This document shows positions 44,328-54,028 of a DNA stretch of 64,000 nucleotides, piece by piece. Under the pieces are notes generated by a model. It saw only the letters and a list, made by a program, of their open reading frames with translations, ran no database searches and was not told where the DNA came from. The stretch is taken from the NCBI RefSeq assembly GCF_014189535.1, contig NZ_CP050308.1:1302001-1366000 (forward strand), written 5' to 3'. Source of the stretch: Rhizobium lusitanum. Its GTDB lineage: Bacteria; Pseudomonadota; Alphaproteobacteria; Rhizobiales; Rhizobiaceae. A program made the position numbers and the translations under genes. Within the stretch, counting starts at the first letter, position 1. Every line of letters starts with the position of its first letter.

Positions 44328-45494
44328 GTGATTCAATTTGCTCTGTTGTTCGGTTTGGGCTTTCTAACCGCCGCCTTTCTGGCTTTCCTGATTGCGCCCG
44401 CGATCCACCGCCGCATTGTCTGGTTCACGGAAAAGCGGTTGAAGGCCACGATGCCCCTGAGCCCGCAGGAAGTGCGAGCGCAAAAGGATATGGCGCGCGC
44501 CCTCTTTGCCGCCGAGAATGCCAGGACGGAACAACTGCTGACCCAGGAACGTGACAAGGGCGTCGCGCTACAGATACACAACGGCAAGCTTCAGCAGGAA
44601 GCCAGCCGCTTTGCCGCCGAGAGCAGCGAGTTGCAGACCCGCATCGACGATCTGGAAACCGAGGCCGGCGAGCTGCGCTCACGCCTGCGCCGCGAGGAAA
44701 GCGATATCAGCCAGCTCAAATCCGGCACTCATGCGGCGGAGCAGGCGAGTGCCGAAAAGGACGCCGATATCGATAGCCTGCGCAAGCGGATGACCAAGAT
44801 GGCCGCCGACTCCGATAATCTGAAGATTGATCTGGCGGCGCGAGAAGCCGAAATCGAAAGCCTGAAGCTTCGCATCAACACCTTGCGGGACGAGCGCGAC
44901 ACGCTGCGCCAGGATCTGAATCAGGCAAGCCAGCGCGCCAGGGATGCCGAAACGCTGCTGGGTCAGGAGAGCGACAAGGCCCGGCGACTCGACGACCGGC
45001 TGAACCGGGAGATTGCCGGCAACGCCGACAAGGAAACCGCGATGGCGCGCCTGAAGGAAAAACTGGGGGCCAGCAATGGTGAGGCACGACCAACTGGCCG
45101 AACACCGCGCGCCGCCCATCTCGTCTCGTCCGCCAAGCGGGCCAACGGCGCCAAGCCAATGACCGAACCGACAAACGTGGCAACCGCGGACAATGACGCC
45201 AACGCATCGAAACCGGAGCGCAGCTTGGAAGACGACATCGCCCATATGACGGAAGAAGTGCGCAACCGCGCCGCGGCCCTTTCGGATCGCCTGTCCAAAT
45301 CGCGCTCGCCGGCGCATGATCAGGCGATGCGCGAAGAGATCGCCGTCATCGCCGCCAACATGGTGGCGCTGACCGCCCGCCGGGAAGGCGAACAGTCGCC
45401 GATCTACGATCATCTGCCGAAGGAAACAGGTCCCGCCGAACAGGGCGCGCGCCTCAGCCTCGCCCATCGCGCGGCCACCCTGCTGCGAAAGTAG
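44328..45494 (+). CDS. Membrane-anchored coiled-coil protein of unknown function
   Basis: A 388-residue protein with one N-terminal TM helix (2-24) and a very long cytoplasmic coiled coil (about 45-245: heptads rich in Glu, Arg, Leu and Asp, such as 'DIDSLRKRMTKMAADSDNLKIDL'). A charged low-complexity linker and a conserved C-terminal helical patch ('SPAHDQAMREEIAVIAANMVALTARREG') follow. Translation starts at GTG 44328. The shape resembles scaffolds such as RmuC or polar tethers, but it has no nuclease domain and I do not recognise the family. The tail near 350-388 looks the most constrained. Confidence 0.8.
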   Translation: MIQFALLFGLGFLTAAFLAFLIAPAIHRRIVWFTEKRLKATMPLSPQEVRAQKDMARALFAAENARTEQLLTQERDKGVALQIHNGKLQQEASRFAAESSELQTRIDDLETEAGELRSRLRREESDISQLKSGTHAAEQASAEKDADIDSLRKRMTKMAADSDNLKIDLAAREAEIESLKLRINTLRDERDTLRQDLNQASQRARDAETLLGQESDKARRLDDRLNREIAGNADKETAMARLKEKLGASNGEARPTGRTPRAAHLVSSAKRANGAKPMTEPTNVATADNDANASKPERSLEDDIAHMTEEVRNRAAALSDRLSKSRSPAHDQAMREEIAVIAANMVALTARREGEQSPIYDHLPKETGPAEQGARLSLAHRAATLLRK

Positions 45495-45520
45495 CCGCAA
45501 AGGCTGGCGAAGACCGACAT

Positions 45521-46351
45521 TCAGACCCGCTTCAGCAGCGACGCCATCTCGAAAAGCGCGATACCGCTTGCTGTTGCCACGTTCAGACTGTCCAGTCCAG
45601 GCGCCTGCGGTATCCGCACGCTGCCAAAGGTCGACAAGATCTCCTGTGGCAGCCCCTCCCCCTCGGTGCCGACCACCAGTGCCATGCGATCTGTCCAGGG
45701 GACGGCGCGAATATCGGTCTCGCCGCGCGGCGAAAGGCTCCAGATGGCGAAGCCGCGCGCTGCCAGCATCGTCAGCAGTTCGACATCGCTCAACTGACGG
45801 CGATAGGGCATGGTCAGCACCGAGCCCACCGAGACGCGCAGCGCCTTGCGATAGAGCGGATCGCAGCAGGTCTCGTCGAGCAGCACGGCATCAGCGCCGA
45901 AAGCCGCCGCATTGCGAAACATCGAGCCGACATTGTCATGATTGGAAATGCCGCAGCCAACCAGAACGAGCGAGCGTTCCGGCAGGTGTCCGAGAAAGAC
46001 GTCCATATCCGTATTGGCCGTCCGACGCCCGAGCGCCAGGACGCCACGATGCAGATGGAAGCCGACGATGCCGTCCAGTATCGAACCTTCCGCGACATAG
46101 ATCGGCACATCGGGCGGAAAGCCAGCAATGATCTCGTCCAGCCCGGCGGCGCGATTGCGCAGCAACAGCACCTTTTCGGCGACGAAATCTCCGCCCGCCG
46201 CATGCGCCCCAGCTAGGAGCCGCAACACCACCGTACCCTCGGCGATGAAACGGCTTTCGCGGCCGGTCAGGTCCCGTTCGCGGATATCGCGGAATTCGGC
46301 GATGCGCGGATCGTCGGGATGCGTGATCTCGATCAGCCGATCACCCGTCAT
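45521..46351 (-). CDS. TrmH/SpoU-family RNA 2'-O-methyltransferase
   Basis: A 276-residue SAM-dependent knotted (SPOUT) methyltransferase for rRNA or tRNA ribose. An N-terminal substrate-binding segment with 'FIAEGTVVLRLLAG' precedes the catalytic domain: motif 1 'GISNHDNVGSMFRNAAAFGADAVLLD', motif 2 'LVVGTEGEGLPQEIL' and motif 3 'RIPQAPGLDSLNVATASGIALFE'. I use ATG 46351; a GTG two codons earlier is equally possible. It lies 10 bases after the small membrane protein gene. The target nucleotide is not predictable. Confidence 0.9.
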   Translation of the reverse strand: MTGDRLIEITHPDDPRIAEFRDIRERDLTGRESRFIAEGTVVLRLLAGAHAAGGDFVAEKVLLLRNRAAGLDEIIAGFPPDVPIYVAEGSILDGIVGFHLHRGVLALGRRTANTDMDVFLGHLPERSLVLVGCGISNHDNVGSMFRNAAAFGADAVLLDETCCDPLYRKALRVSVGSVLTMPYRRQLSDVELLTMLAARGFAIWSLSPRGETDIRAVPWTDRMALVVGTEGEGLPQEILSTFGSVRIPQAPGLDSLNVATASGIALFEMASLLKRV

Positions 46352-46361
46352 TGTCACGCCA

Positions 46362-46739
46362 TCACTTGGAGAGCGATATCGTCGCGACGATCCGGCCGAT
46401 GCCGTAATCGAAGACGACGGCCTGGCGCTGGCCGCTGGCGAGCGTGCCGTAGAACAGCACCTGATTTCCGGAAAGCGACGTCGACTGGACGGTGAAGCCT
46501 TGCGGCAGTGCGGCCGTTACAGAGACCGGAGCATCCGATGGAATATTCGAGGCCGCAGCGCCCGCCGGCTTTGCTGGAGCGCGCATCGTCTTATAGACAA
46601 CGGCGCCGAACACGGCCATAAGGCTCACCACCATGACGGCCGCCGAGACGATCTGCAGGCGGACCATCTTGCGTCGGACACTTTCCAGGGCCGGATCGAG
46701 GGGCTTTTCCTCTTGATCGTCTGGCTGGAGATTCGTCAT
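46362..46739 (-). CDS. Small single-span membrane protein (DUF6476-like)
   Basis: A 125-residue protein with an acidic N-terminus ('MTNLQPDDQEEKPLDPALESVRRKMVRLQ'), one TM helix (about 32-52) and a short periplasmic beta-rich domain ending 'VVFDYGIGRIVATISLSK'. I believe this is the DUF6476 family of alphaproteobacteria; the function is unknown. ATG 46739 is chosen because the upstream part of the frame overlaps rluD on the other strand. It is divergent from rluD (43 bases) and co-oriented with the methyltransferase gene. Confidence 0.75.
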   Translation of the reverse strand: MTNLQPDDQEEKPLDPALESVRRKMVRLQIVSAAVMVVSLMAVFGAVVYKTMRAPAKPAGAAASNIPSDAPVSVTAALPQGFTVQSTSLSGNQVLFYGTLASGQRQAVVFDYGIGRIVATISLSK

Positions 46740-46782
46740 CGATGCGTCCTTATTTCCTGAAGAGCGCCTATGCGCCGGAGAA

Positions 46783-47814
46783 ATGCGTTTGAGCGACCCC
46801 TTTAAAGAAGCCGAGGGCAATAGAAAAGTCCTAACTGCCGATGAGACCGCCGAAGGTCGGCTCGACGCGTGGTTGACAGCCCAAATGAACGAGGAATTGT
46901 CCCGCAGCCGCATCCAGGCGCTGATCAAGGCCAATGCCGTCCTGCTCAACGGCGTCCCGGTGACCGACGCCAAGCGCAAGGTGCGTCCCGGCGACGTCTA
47001 CGAGATTTCCATGCCCGAGCCTGAGGATCCGACGCCGCAAGGCGAGGATATCCCGCTCGACGTGCTCTACGAGGACGACGACGTCATCGTCATCTCCAAG
47101 CCCGCCGGCCTGGTCGTGCACCCCGGCGCCGGTAACTGGACCGGCACGCTGGTTAACGCGCTGATCCATCATTGCGGCGACAGCCTCTCCGGCATCGGCG
47201 GCGTGCGCCGGCCGGGCATCGTCCACCGGTTGGACAAGGACACCACCGGCGTCATGATCGTTGCCAAGAACGATATCGCCCATCGCCATCTGTCGTTGCA
47301 ATTTGCCGACCACGGCCGCACCACGCCGCTGGAACGCGCCTATCAGGCAATCGTCTGGGGCCGTCCCCGCCAGCTCGTCGGCACCGTCAACGCGCCGCTC
47401 GGCCGCGCCACCAGCGACCGCACCCGTCGCGCCGTCAAACGCCCTGGCACCCCGGACGCCGACGAAGCGATCACACATTATGAAGTGATAGAGCGCTTTC
47501 ATGAGGCCCCGGACGCCACTGCGCTCGCCTCGCTGATCGACTGCCACCTCGAAACCGGCCGCACCCACCAGATCCGCGTTCACATGGCGCATATCGGCCA
47601 TCCCTTGCTCGGCGACGCCGCCTATGGCGGCGGCTTCAAGACCAAGGCCAACCTCCTGCCTGATGCAGCAAGGGAAGCCGTGAACCGCTTCCCGCGCCAG
47701 GCACTCCACGCCTACCTGCTGCAATTCGAACACCCGCGCACAGGCGAAGTGATGCATTTCGAAGCGCCCCTGCCCGACGATATGGAAGAGCTGGCGGCAA
47801 TACTGCGGGGATGA
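46783..47814 (+). CDS. rluD: RluA/RluD-family 23S rRNA pseudouridine synthase
   Basis: A 343-residue pseudouridine synthase. An N-terminal S4 RNA-binding domain ('RLDAWLTAQMNEELSRSRIQALIKANAVLLNG') precedes the catalytic domain with nucleophile Asp in 'HRLDKDTTGVMIVAKN', plus 'GRTHQIRVHMAHIGHPLLGD'. The S4-plus-RluA layout and length fit RluD (helix 69 of 23S rRNA); RluC is less likely. It overlaps nothing and is divergent from the DUF6476-like gene. Confidence 0.9.
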   Translation: MRLSDPFKEAEGNRKVLTADETAEGRLDAWLTAQMNEELSRSRIQALIKANAVLLNGVPVTDAKRKVRPGDVYEISMPEPEDPTPQGEDIPLDVLYEDDDVIVISKPAGLVVHPGAGNWTGTLVNALIHHCGDSLSGIGGVRRPGIVHRLDKDTTGVMIVAKNDIAHRHLSLQFADHGRTTPLERAYQAIVWGRPRQLVGTVNAPLGRATSDRTRRAVKRPGTPDADEAITHYEVIERFHEAPDATALASLIDCHLETGRTHQIRVHMAHIGHPLLGDAAYGGGFKTKANLLPDAAREAVNRFPRQALHAYLLQFEHPRTGEVMHFEAPLPDDMEELAAILRG

Positions 47815-48184
47815 GGATCGCCGGCCGCGGCAAACACGCGGCTGGACGCTTGCTCCGCCAAGGCCTATAATAATCATGGAGCCGATCTCCGGCAGACACC
47901 TCTCATCCATCCAGAACGCAACCCGCTTTGCTGTTCGAATGGCTGGATATCAGAGGACCGGGGCTTTCGGGAGGATAGTCACAGGGGCGAATGTCACGGC
48001 GCGCTGAGCTTTCACGCCGCGGTAACACCTGCGTGACCATGTTCTTGAATCACTGTTTGGCCGTACTTATTTATATATTGGTTTAGTGCGGGGTCTTCAG
48101 ACCTGCACGCCTTGGTCAGCTTCGCAAAGAGCGTGCAACACGCCTCCAGAAGGGACCAAATCTCGAATAGGAGGGTGCACATTC
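47815..48184. promoter_or_regulatory. Upstream region of rpoH
   Basis: A 370-base region with a -35-like CTTGAA at 48044-48049 and an AT-rich TTATTTATATATTGG stretch at 48067-48081 that probably carries the rpoH promoter. The spacing fits no single consensus well. No gene is seen. Confidence 0.4.
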
Positions 48185-49093
48185 ATGGCCCGTAATACCT
48201 TGCCATCCATTGCCGCCGGGGAAGCCGGCCTTAACCGTTATCTCGACGAGATCCGCAAGTTCCCGATGCTGGAGCCGCAGGAAGAGTATATGCTCGCCAA
48301 GCGCTACGCGGAACATGCCGACCGCGAGGCCGCTCATAGACTCGTCACCAGCCATCTGCGCCTCGTGGCGAAGATTGCCATGGGCTATCGCGGCTACGGC
48401 CTGCCGATCGGCGAAGTCGTGTCTGAAGGCAATGTCGGCCTGATGCAGGCTGTCAAGAAATTCGACCCGGAACGCGGCTTCCGCCTGGCAACCTATGCCA
48501 TGTGGTGGATCAAGGCTTCGATCCAGGAATATATCCTGCGCTCGTGGTCGCTGGTGAAGATGGGCACGACCGCCAACCAGAAGCGTCTGTTCTTCAACCT
48601 GCGCCGGCTGAAAGGCCGTATCCAGGCCATCGATGAAGGTGACCTGAAGCCGGAGCATGTCTCCGAGATCGCCACCACGCTGAAAGTCTCCGAGGAAGAG
48701 GTCATTTCGATGAACCGCCGCCTCTCGGGCGACGCTTCGCTGAACGCGCCGATCAAGGCTTCCGAAGGCGAGTCCGGCCAGTGGCAGGATTGGCTGGTGG
48801 ATGATCACGAAAGCCAGGAAGCCGTGCTGATCGAGCAGGACGAACTTGATACGCGCCGGCGCATGCTGGCCCGCGCCATGAGCGTCCTGAACGACCGCGA
48901 ACGCCGCATCTTCGAGGCCCGCCGCCTCTCGGAAGATCCGGTGACGCTGGAAGATCTCTCGTCCGAGTTCGACATCAGCCGCGAACGCGTTCGCCAGATC
49001 GAGGTCCGCGCCTTCGAGAAGGTCCAGGAAGCGGTGCAAAAGGATGCGCAGGAACGCGCTAAGGCGCTGCGCGTTGTCGAGGCCACCGCTTAA
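48185..49093 (+). CDS. rpoH: RNA polymerase heat-shock sigma factor RpoH (sigma-32)
   Basis: A 302-residue group-3 sigma factor directing heat-shock gene transcription. The alphaproteobacterial RpoH start 'MARNTLPSIAAGEAGLNRYLDEIRKFPML' is at ATG 48185 with TAGGAGGG upstream. Region 2 ('GYGLPIGEVVSEGNVGLMQAVKKFDPERGFRLATYAMWWIKASIQEYIL') and the RpoH box 'QKRLFFNLRR' are clear, and region 4 ends in 'EFDISRERVRQIEVRAFEKVQ'. Rhizobia often have two rpoH genes; which paralogue this is cannot be decided here. Confidence 0.97.
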   Translation: MARNTLPSIAAGEAGLNRYLDEIRKFPMLEPQEEYMLAKRYAEHADREAAHRLVTSHLRLVAKIAMGYRGYGLPIGEVVSEGNVGLMQAVKKFDPERGFRLATYAMWWIKASIQEYILRSWSLVKMGTTANQKRLFFNLRRLKGRIQAIDEGDLKPEHVSEIATTLKVSEEEVISMNRRLSGDASLNAPIKASEGESGQWQDWLVDDHESQEAVLIEQDELDTRRRMLARAMSVLNDRERRIFEARRLSEDPVTLEDLSSEFDISRERVRQIEVRAFEKVQEAVQKDAQERAKALRVVEATA

Positions 49094-49131
49094 CGAGCAA
49101 GACCCCGGACGTCACACCAAACATTTTAAAC

Positions 49132-49164
49132 AAAAAGGCGGGCCGCAAAGCCCGCCTTTTTCGA
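49132..49164 (+). terminator. Bidirectional terminator between rpoH and the Glu/Pro-rich gene
   Basis: A perfect 12-bp stem (49132-49143 with 49150-49161) has A5 on one flank and T5 on the other, so it can work for both convergent genes. Confidence 0.9.
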
Positions 49165-49184
49165 TTCCAATTGTTTGAAGCCGG

Positions 49185-51431
49185 TTACTGACCGCTCGAA
49201 GCAACGCCGCCGAGCGCCTGCCATTCGGTGATCGCCCTGTTGAAGGCGTCGCTGCCGGTCGGTCCTTTTTCCATGGTCAGCAAGGCGCGACGGCCGTTAC
49301 GATAGACCACGGGAATATCGATCCAATTACGGGTTTTCAGCAGATCGAGGTTCGTCTTGCGCGCATCCGGGAAATCGTTCAGCGCGACCATGTAGACGTC
49401 GTCGGTAACCTTGGCCGGCACGGCGATCAACGCGTCGCCGCGATCCTGCTCGGTCGACTTGAGCGCAATGCGCTGCACATTATCGATGGCGCCACCCTCG
49501 AAGTTCGGCGGAACCTGGAAGGCCAGTTCGACCAGATGGCTTGCCGGAAGCGAAGAGTCCGTATTGCGCGACACCGTGATCGTCGCCGTCAGCCCACGCT
49601 GCGGTACGCTGATGAGGCCTTGGACGGATGGTTCAGGCCGACCATCGGCCCCCTTGCCTTCCTGAAGCGACCAGGTGACCGTGCCTTCGAAAGCCGTCGG
49701 TGACGTCTGGCCGAGACGCTCCTCATAAAGAAACACCTTCTGTCCATCCGCGACCGGCGCGGTCTGCTGAGGCGTAGCGGGAGCCTGCTGATCGGCGGTG
49801 GCCGGTGGCGTCGTGGCCGGTGCCGTTGCGGCAGGGCTCTGCGACGCCTGAGCGGCGGGCGCATTGTTGGCGGGAGCAGCCGCCGCTCCGGCCGCCGGAG
49901 CGGCGGAGGCGACGTTCTGCTCGGCAACTGACTTGCCTTCGGCCACGCCGGGCTGTCCGCCGGCCGCCGGGCCTTCATCCGTTTCCGTGCCGTTCGCCAG
50001 CAGGCGCTGGGTGAACTTGGTGTTGACCGTATTAGGGTCGTTGTCGAGCGAAGCGACATTGGTATTACCCGCTGCCGGCGGCTGCGCGGCGGCGGTGTCG
50101 GTTTGCGCTGGCGTGGTCGCGGGAGCAGTCGTGGCCGACGGCGCCGGGTTTTTGCTGGCGGTGTCGGAAGACGGCGTGCTGGTCGCGGTCTTCGGCGCCG
50201 AACTGATGAGATCCGTGACCATCTTGTCGAGCGCTTCGCGGTTCAGCCAGGCGGCATAACCGCCGCCGGCAACGGCCGCAAGGCCAACAAGCGTCAGGAT
50301 AGCCGCAGTCGCGCCGAAACGGCGGCGCTTCGGCTCCATGCGGAAGCTCTTGCCCTGCAGCCGCGATGCCATGTCCCGATCGAGATCCGGCGGAATGGAG
50401 GAGCCGTTACCGCTATCCCCATTTTCGGCGAGCTTGTCGAAGCCGGCCAGCTCCTTGAGCTCGCGCCAACCGTCACCGTCAGCCTCGCTCCTCGGCACAG
50501 CTTTCGGCGATGAATGCACGTCGGCAAAGAGATCGACATCGTCAAACGCATTGTCCGGCACCTGCCGTGCGGGCTGCGCCGGCTTGGCAGCAGCCGGGGA
50601 CGCTTGCAATTCCCCGAAGACATCCGCGTCCCAGGCAAAACCGTTATCGGCTGCCGGCGTCTTCGCAACAGCAGGTTCCTCGACAGGATGACCGAACGGG
50701 GCCGGCGTGAAGGCGGCGGCGGGCATAATCGGTTCGGGCGCGGCCTGCTTCGAAGGCGCGCCGACCTCGGCCCAAATCTCCTCGACCTGGCTGATGACGT
50801 CATCGGCGGAAGAATGAACGACCTTCGGCTGTTGCGGGGCCGGCTCAGGCTCAGCGGCAACGGCCGGCTGTTCCTCGGCATAGTGCTGCGGCTCTTCGTA
50901 GTGAACCTCTTCGTGGGCAGGCTCGACATGGTGAGCCGCCACGGGTTCCGGCTCCTGGGGAGCCTCATGCCATGCTTCTACCGGCTCGTGTTCCTGCACC
51001 ACCTCGTGCTGGACATGCACAGGCTCTTCTTCGTGGACAGGTTCTTCATGCGCCGGAGTGTAAGCAGCCACTTCCTCTTGCGCATGGACTTCCTCGGGAG
51101 CCGATTCCGGTTCCTCTACGACATGCTCTTCCTCGACATGATGCTCTTCGGGAAGTGCTGCCTGCGGCTCTTCATGCAGAACAGGCACTTCCGCGACGGG
51201 CTCCTCGGCCGCCGGCAAGGCTTCGGCGTGTTCCGCTTCCACCTCGACGATCGCGGTTTCGAGCTTGTCGAGCTGGCGGCGTAGCATCTCCTCCGGCGGG
51301 CGCGGCTTCATGCTCTCGAGCTGCCGCTGCACGGCACCACGAGCTCGCTCGTAAACCTTGACCCGCATCTCGGGAGTGTTTTCGGTCAGGCCGTCCACGG
51401 CCCGCCGAATGACTGCTACAAAATCCGCCAT
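49185..51431 (-). CDS. Large single-span protein with Glu/Pro/His-rich repeats
   Basis: A 748-residue protein of unknown function. Residues 1-65 form a conserved helical head ('MADFVAVIRRAVDGLTENTPEMR'). Residues about 65-200 are low-complexity, built from EEP, EEV, HEE and HVE units. A disordered region follows, then one TM helix at about 373-393. Residues about 415-560 are an Ala/Pro/Thr-rich linker, and a folded C-terminal domain (about 565-745, 'KVFLYEERLGQTSPTAFEGTVTWSLQEG') would be periplasmic. I know no family name beyond rhizobial hypothetical protein. It sits 61 bases after purA on the same strand. Its acidic/His-rich arm might bind metals or partners; this is speculation. Confidence 0.8.
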   Translation of the reverse strand: MADFVAVIRRAVDGLTENTPEMRVKVYERARGAVQRQLESMKPRPPEEMLRRQLDKLETAIVEVEAEHAEALPAAEEPVAEVPVLHEEPQAALPEEHHVEEEHVVEEPESAPEEVHAQEEVAAYTPAHEEPVHEEEPVHVQHEVVQEHEPVEAWHEAPQEPEPVAAHHVEPAHEEVHYEEPQHYAEEQPAVAAEPEPAPQQPKVVHSSADDVISQVEEIWAEVGAPSKQAAPEPIMPAAAFTPAPFGHPVEEPAVAKTPAADNGFAWDADVFGELQASPAAAKPAQPARQVPDNAFDDVDLFADVHSSPKAVPRSEADGDGWRELKELAGFDKLAENGDSGNGSSIPPDLDRDMASRLQGKSFRMEPKRRRFGATAAILTLVGLAAVAGGGYAAWLNREALDKMVTDLISSAPKTATSTPSSDTASKNPAPSATTAPATTPAQTDTAAAQPPAAGNTNVASLDNDPNTVNTKFTQRLLANGTETDEGPAAGGQPGVAEGKSVAEQNVASAAPAAGAAAAPANNAPAAQASQSPAATAPATTPPATADQQAPATPQQTAPVADGQKVFLYEERLGQTSPTAFEGTVTWSLQEGKGADGRPEPSVQGLISVPQRGLTATITVSRNTDSSLPASHLVELAFQVPPNFEGGAIDNVQRIALKSTEQDRGDALIAVPAKVTDDVYMVALNDFPDARKTNLDLLKTRNWIDIPVVYRNGRRALLTMEKGPTGSDAFNRAITEWQALGGVASSGQ

Positions 51432-51492
51432 CAGTACTTTCTCATGATGCCCGCCACAAAGCCGGACCGGGATTCGTCATTAATTCGAGACA

Positions 51493-52788
51493 TTAGCCCT
51501 CAAACGGATCAGTCACAAGTATGGTGTCTTCGCGCTCCGGGCTGGTCGAAAGCATCGCGACCGGCGCACCGATCAGCTCTTCCACCTGCCGGACATACTT
51601 AATCGCCTGGGCCGGCAGATCGGCCCATTTGCGGGCGCCGACGGTCGATTCTTTCCAGCCTTCAAGCGTGATGTAGATCGGCTCGACACGAGCCTGTGCC
51701 GCCTGGCTCGACGGCAGGTAGTCGATTTCCTTGCCATCCAGCATGTAGCCAACGCAGATCTTCAACTCGTCGAGACCGTCGAGCACGTCGAGCTTGGTCA
51801 GAGCAATGCCGGTAATGCCGGAGGTCTTGACGGTCTGACGAACCAGCACGGCATCGAACCAGCCGCAACGACGCGGACGACCGGTGTTGACACCGACTTC
51901 GCGGCCGACCGTCGACAGATGCTTGCCGATCTCGTCATGCAGTTCGCAGGGGAATGGCCCTTCGCCGACGCGCGTCGTATAGGCCTTGGTGATGCCGAGC
52001 ACGTAGCCGAGCGCCGTCGGTCCGAGACCGGAGCCTGCCGCCGCCTGCCCTGCCACCGTGTTGGACGAGGTCACGAAAGGATAGGTGCCATGGTCGTTGT
52101 CGAGGAGCGCGCCCTGCGCGCCTTCGAACAGGATGCGGGCGCCCGCCTTGCGCTGCTCGTCAAGCAGCCGCCAGACCTGATCCATATAAGGAAGAATGTG
52201 TTCCGCGACGGAGGTCAGCTCCTCGTGCAGCGAATCGAAGGAGATTTCGTCGAGGCCCATGCCGCGACGCAGCGCATTGTGATGCGTCAGCAGTCGGTCG
52301 ATCTTGGCCGGCAGCGTTTCCGGCTCGGAGAGATCGATAACGCGGATAGCGCGGCGACCAACCTTGTCTTCATAGGCAGGTCCGATGCCGCGACGCGTCG
52401 TGCCGATCTTCGTGCCGCTGTTGGAGGCGGCGTCTTCACGAAGCGCGTCGAGGTCGCGGTGCAGCGACAGAATCAGTGGCGCGTTTTCGGCGATGCGCAG
52501 CACGTCAGGCGTGACCGCGATGCCCTGGGCGCGCAACTTCTCGACTTCGGCAACAAAATGATGCGGATCGACGACGACGCCGTTTCCGATAACGCTCAGC
52601 TTACCGCGAACGAGCCCGGATGGCAGCAGCGCGAGCTTATAACTGACACCATCGACAACCAGCGTATGACCGGCATTGTGGCCACCCTGAAAGCGCACGA
52701 TCACATCGGCGCGTTCCGAAAGCCAGTCGACAATCTTGCCCTTGCCTTCATCACCCCATTGCGAACCGATCACAACTACGTTCGTCAT
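51493..52788 (-). CDS. purA: Adenylosuccinate synthetase
   Basis: A 431-residue GTP-dependent enzyme making adenylosuccinate from IMP and aspartate, the first step of AMP synthesis. The N-terminal '[21 protein letters not shown]' contains the catalytic Asp and P-loop-like GDEGKGK. His41-equivalent is in 'GGHNAGHT', and '[14 protein letters not shown]' follows. The start at 52788 gives the standard N-terminus; the longer frame adds nothing conserved. Length is normal. Confidence 0.98.
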   Translation of the reverse strand: MTNVVVIGSQWGDEGKGKIVDWLSERADVIVRFQGGHNAGHTLVVDGVSYKLALLPSGLVRGKLSVIGNGVVVDPHHFVAEVEKLRAQGIAVTPDVLRIAENAPLILSLHRDLDALREDAASNSGTKIGTTRRGIGPAYEDKVGRRAIRVIDLSEPETLPAKIDRLLTHHNALRRGMGLDEISFDSLHEELTSVAEHILPYMDQVWRLLDEQRKAGARILFEGAQGALLDNDHGTYPFVTSSNTVAGQAAAGSGLGPTALGYVLGITKAYTTRVGEGPFPCELHDEIGKHLSTVGREVGVNTGRPRRCGWFDAVLVRQTVKTSGITGIALTKLDVLDGLDELKICVGYMLDGKEIDYLPSSQAAQARVEPIYITLEGWKESTVGARKWADLPAQAIKYVRQVEELIGAPVAMLSTSPEREDTILVTDPFEG

Positions 52789-53060
52789 TTCTCCATTCCC
52801 GCTTCCTGCGCACGGTGGCGCGCCTTGCTCAAACCCGCGCATCTATAAAGCTTTGTTTTTCGGAAAGCGACTCTGTTGTCTCAGGAGATTCGGCTTTTTA
52901 CGTGACGAATCAGCGCCTCCAACAGGATTCTTCCCGTCAGCCTGCAGCAGTGGAAGCCGATGACACGATTACGGCCTGCTCACCGTCGATTCGCAAGGAA
53001 ACGCCGAACCACTTCCCTCGATGTCGGATTTCAGGCGTAAAGACGTGAAAAGCACTGAAA

Positions 53061-53912
53061 TCAGCCGAGTTCCAGTGTGGTAACGGCAAAGACACGATTG
53101 AGCGGCACATCAGGGGCGGCACCTCGGTACATCCGCGTCGTTTCGAACACCGGCGACAGCCCGCACGCTTCGACAAGCCTGATTGCCTCAGCGTTTTCAG
53201 CGGGCACGTCCAGATACACAGGCCTGCCCTTGGCCTCTGAGAGCAATGCTGCCAGCAAGGCCGCCGCGACATCGGGGCTGTTTGCAAAGAGCGGGCCGAT
53301 CTTGAGCCCCTCGAAACAGCGCCGGATCGTGCCGTAGCCACGGATCCGGCTGCCGCTGCCGACCATGAAGGATTTTCGTCTCTCGGGCGCGCCGCACCAG
53401 GCGGTGAGAAAGGAATAGCGCAACCCCGGGAAAATGCTGGCATCGTAGCGCAGCAACGCCTCGAGCCTGCCCTGTGTAACCGGCACGACCTCCACGGCCT
53501 TGCCTATATCTGGCACGGTGGCGACACCGCCGTAGCGCAAGGTGCGATAGGCCGCCTCGAAGCCGTGGCGGCGATAGTTCTCCTGCTGAGCGGCGACGCC
53601 GTCGAGACCGACGGTACGATTGCCGGCGAAAGCAATGACCTTGTTCCACAGCGCCTTGCCATAGCCCTTGCCGCGAAATTCCGGGTGAACCATGTAGAGT
53701 CCAAGAAAGGCGAAGTTTTCGCCATATCGCACCAGGGAGATGCAGCCGACTGGCACCTCACCGATCGCACCGACGAAGAAGCCGGAAGGATCCGCCTCCC
53801 AGAACGCCGGGGCATCGTCGACACCGGGATTCCATCCCTCCTGTCGAGCCCATTCGAGAGCGAGCTCCAATTCCCCCGCTCGCATTGTACGCACGGCAAA
53901 AGTCGACTTCAT
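53061..53912 (-). CDS. Two-domain GNAT acetyltransferase (YitH-like)
   Basis: A 283-residue protein. The N-terminal GNAT domain (1-130) has the acetyl-CoA loop 'HPEFRGKGYGKALWNKVIA' and 'NYRRHGF'. The C-terminal half has 'GRPVYLDVPAENAEAIRLVEACGLSPVFETTRMYRG', the signature of the YitH/HolE-type second GNAT domain. ATG 53912 is preferred ('MKSTFAVRTMRAGE'). The substrate is unknown. It lies 272 bases upstream of purA, same strand. Confidence 0.88.
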   Translation of the reverse strand: MKSTFAVRTMRAGELELALEWARQEGWNPGVDDAPAFWEADPSGFFVGAIGEVPVGCISLVRYGENFAFLGLYMVHPEFRGKGYGKALWNKVIAFAGNRTVGLDGVAAQQENYRRHGFEAAYRTLRYGGVATVPDIGKAVEVVPVTQGRLEALLRYDASIFPGLRYSFLTAWCGAPERRKSFMVGSGSRIRGYGTIRRCFEGLKIGPLFANSPDVAAALLAALLSEAKGRPVYLDVPAENAEAIRLVEACGLSPVFETTRMYRGAAPDVPLNRVFAVTTLELG

Positions 53913-54028
53913 GCAAATGCCCCACATCGCCCATTCCGCACCGCTCCCATGGAAACGGCCACGCCCCGCCTATCATGGTGCAATGCAATGACAATCACAA
54001 GCGATACGCGGCGACATGCCGGGCCGCT

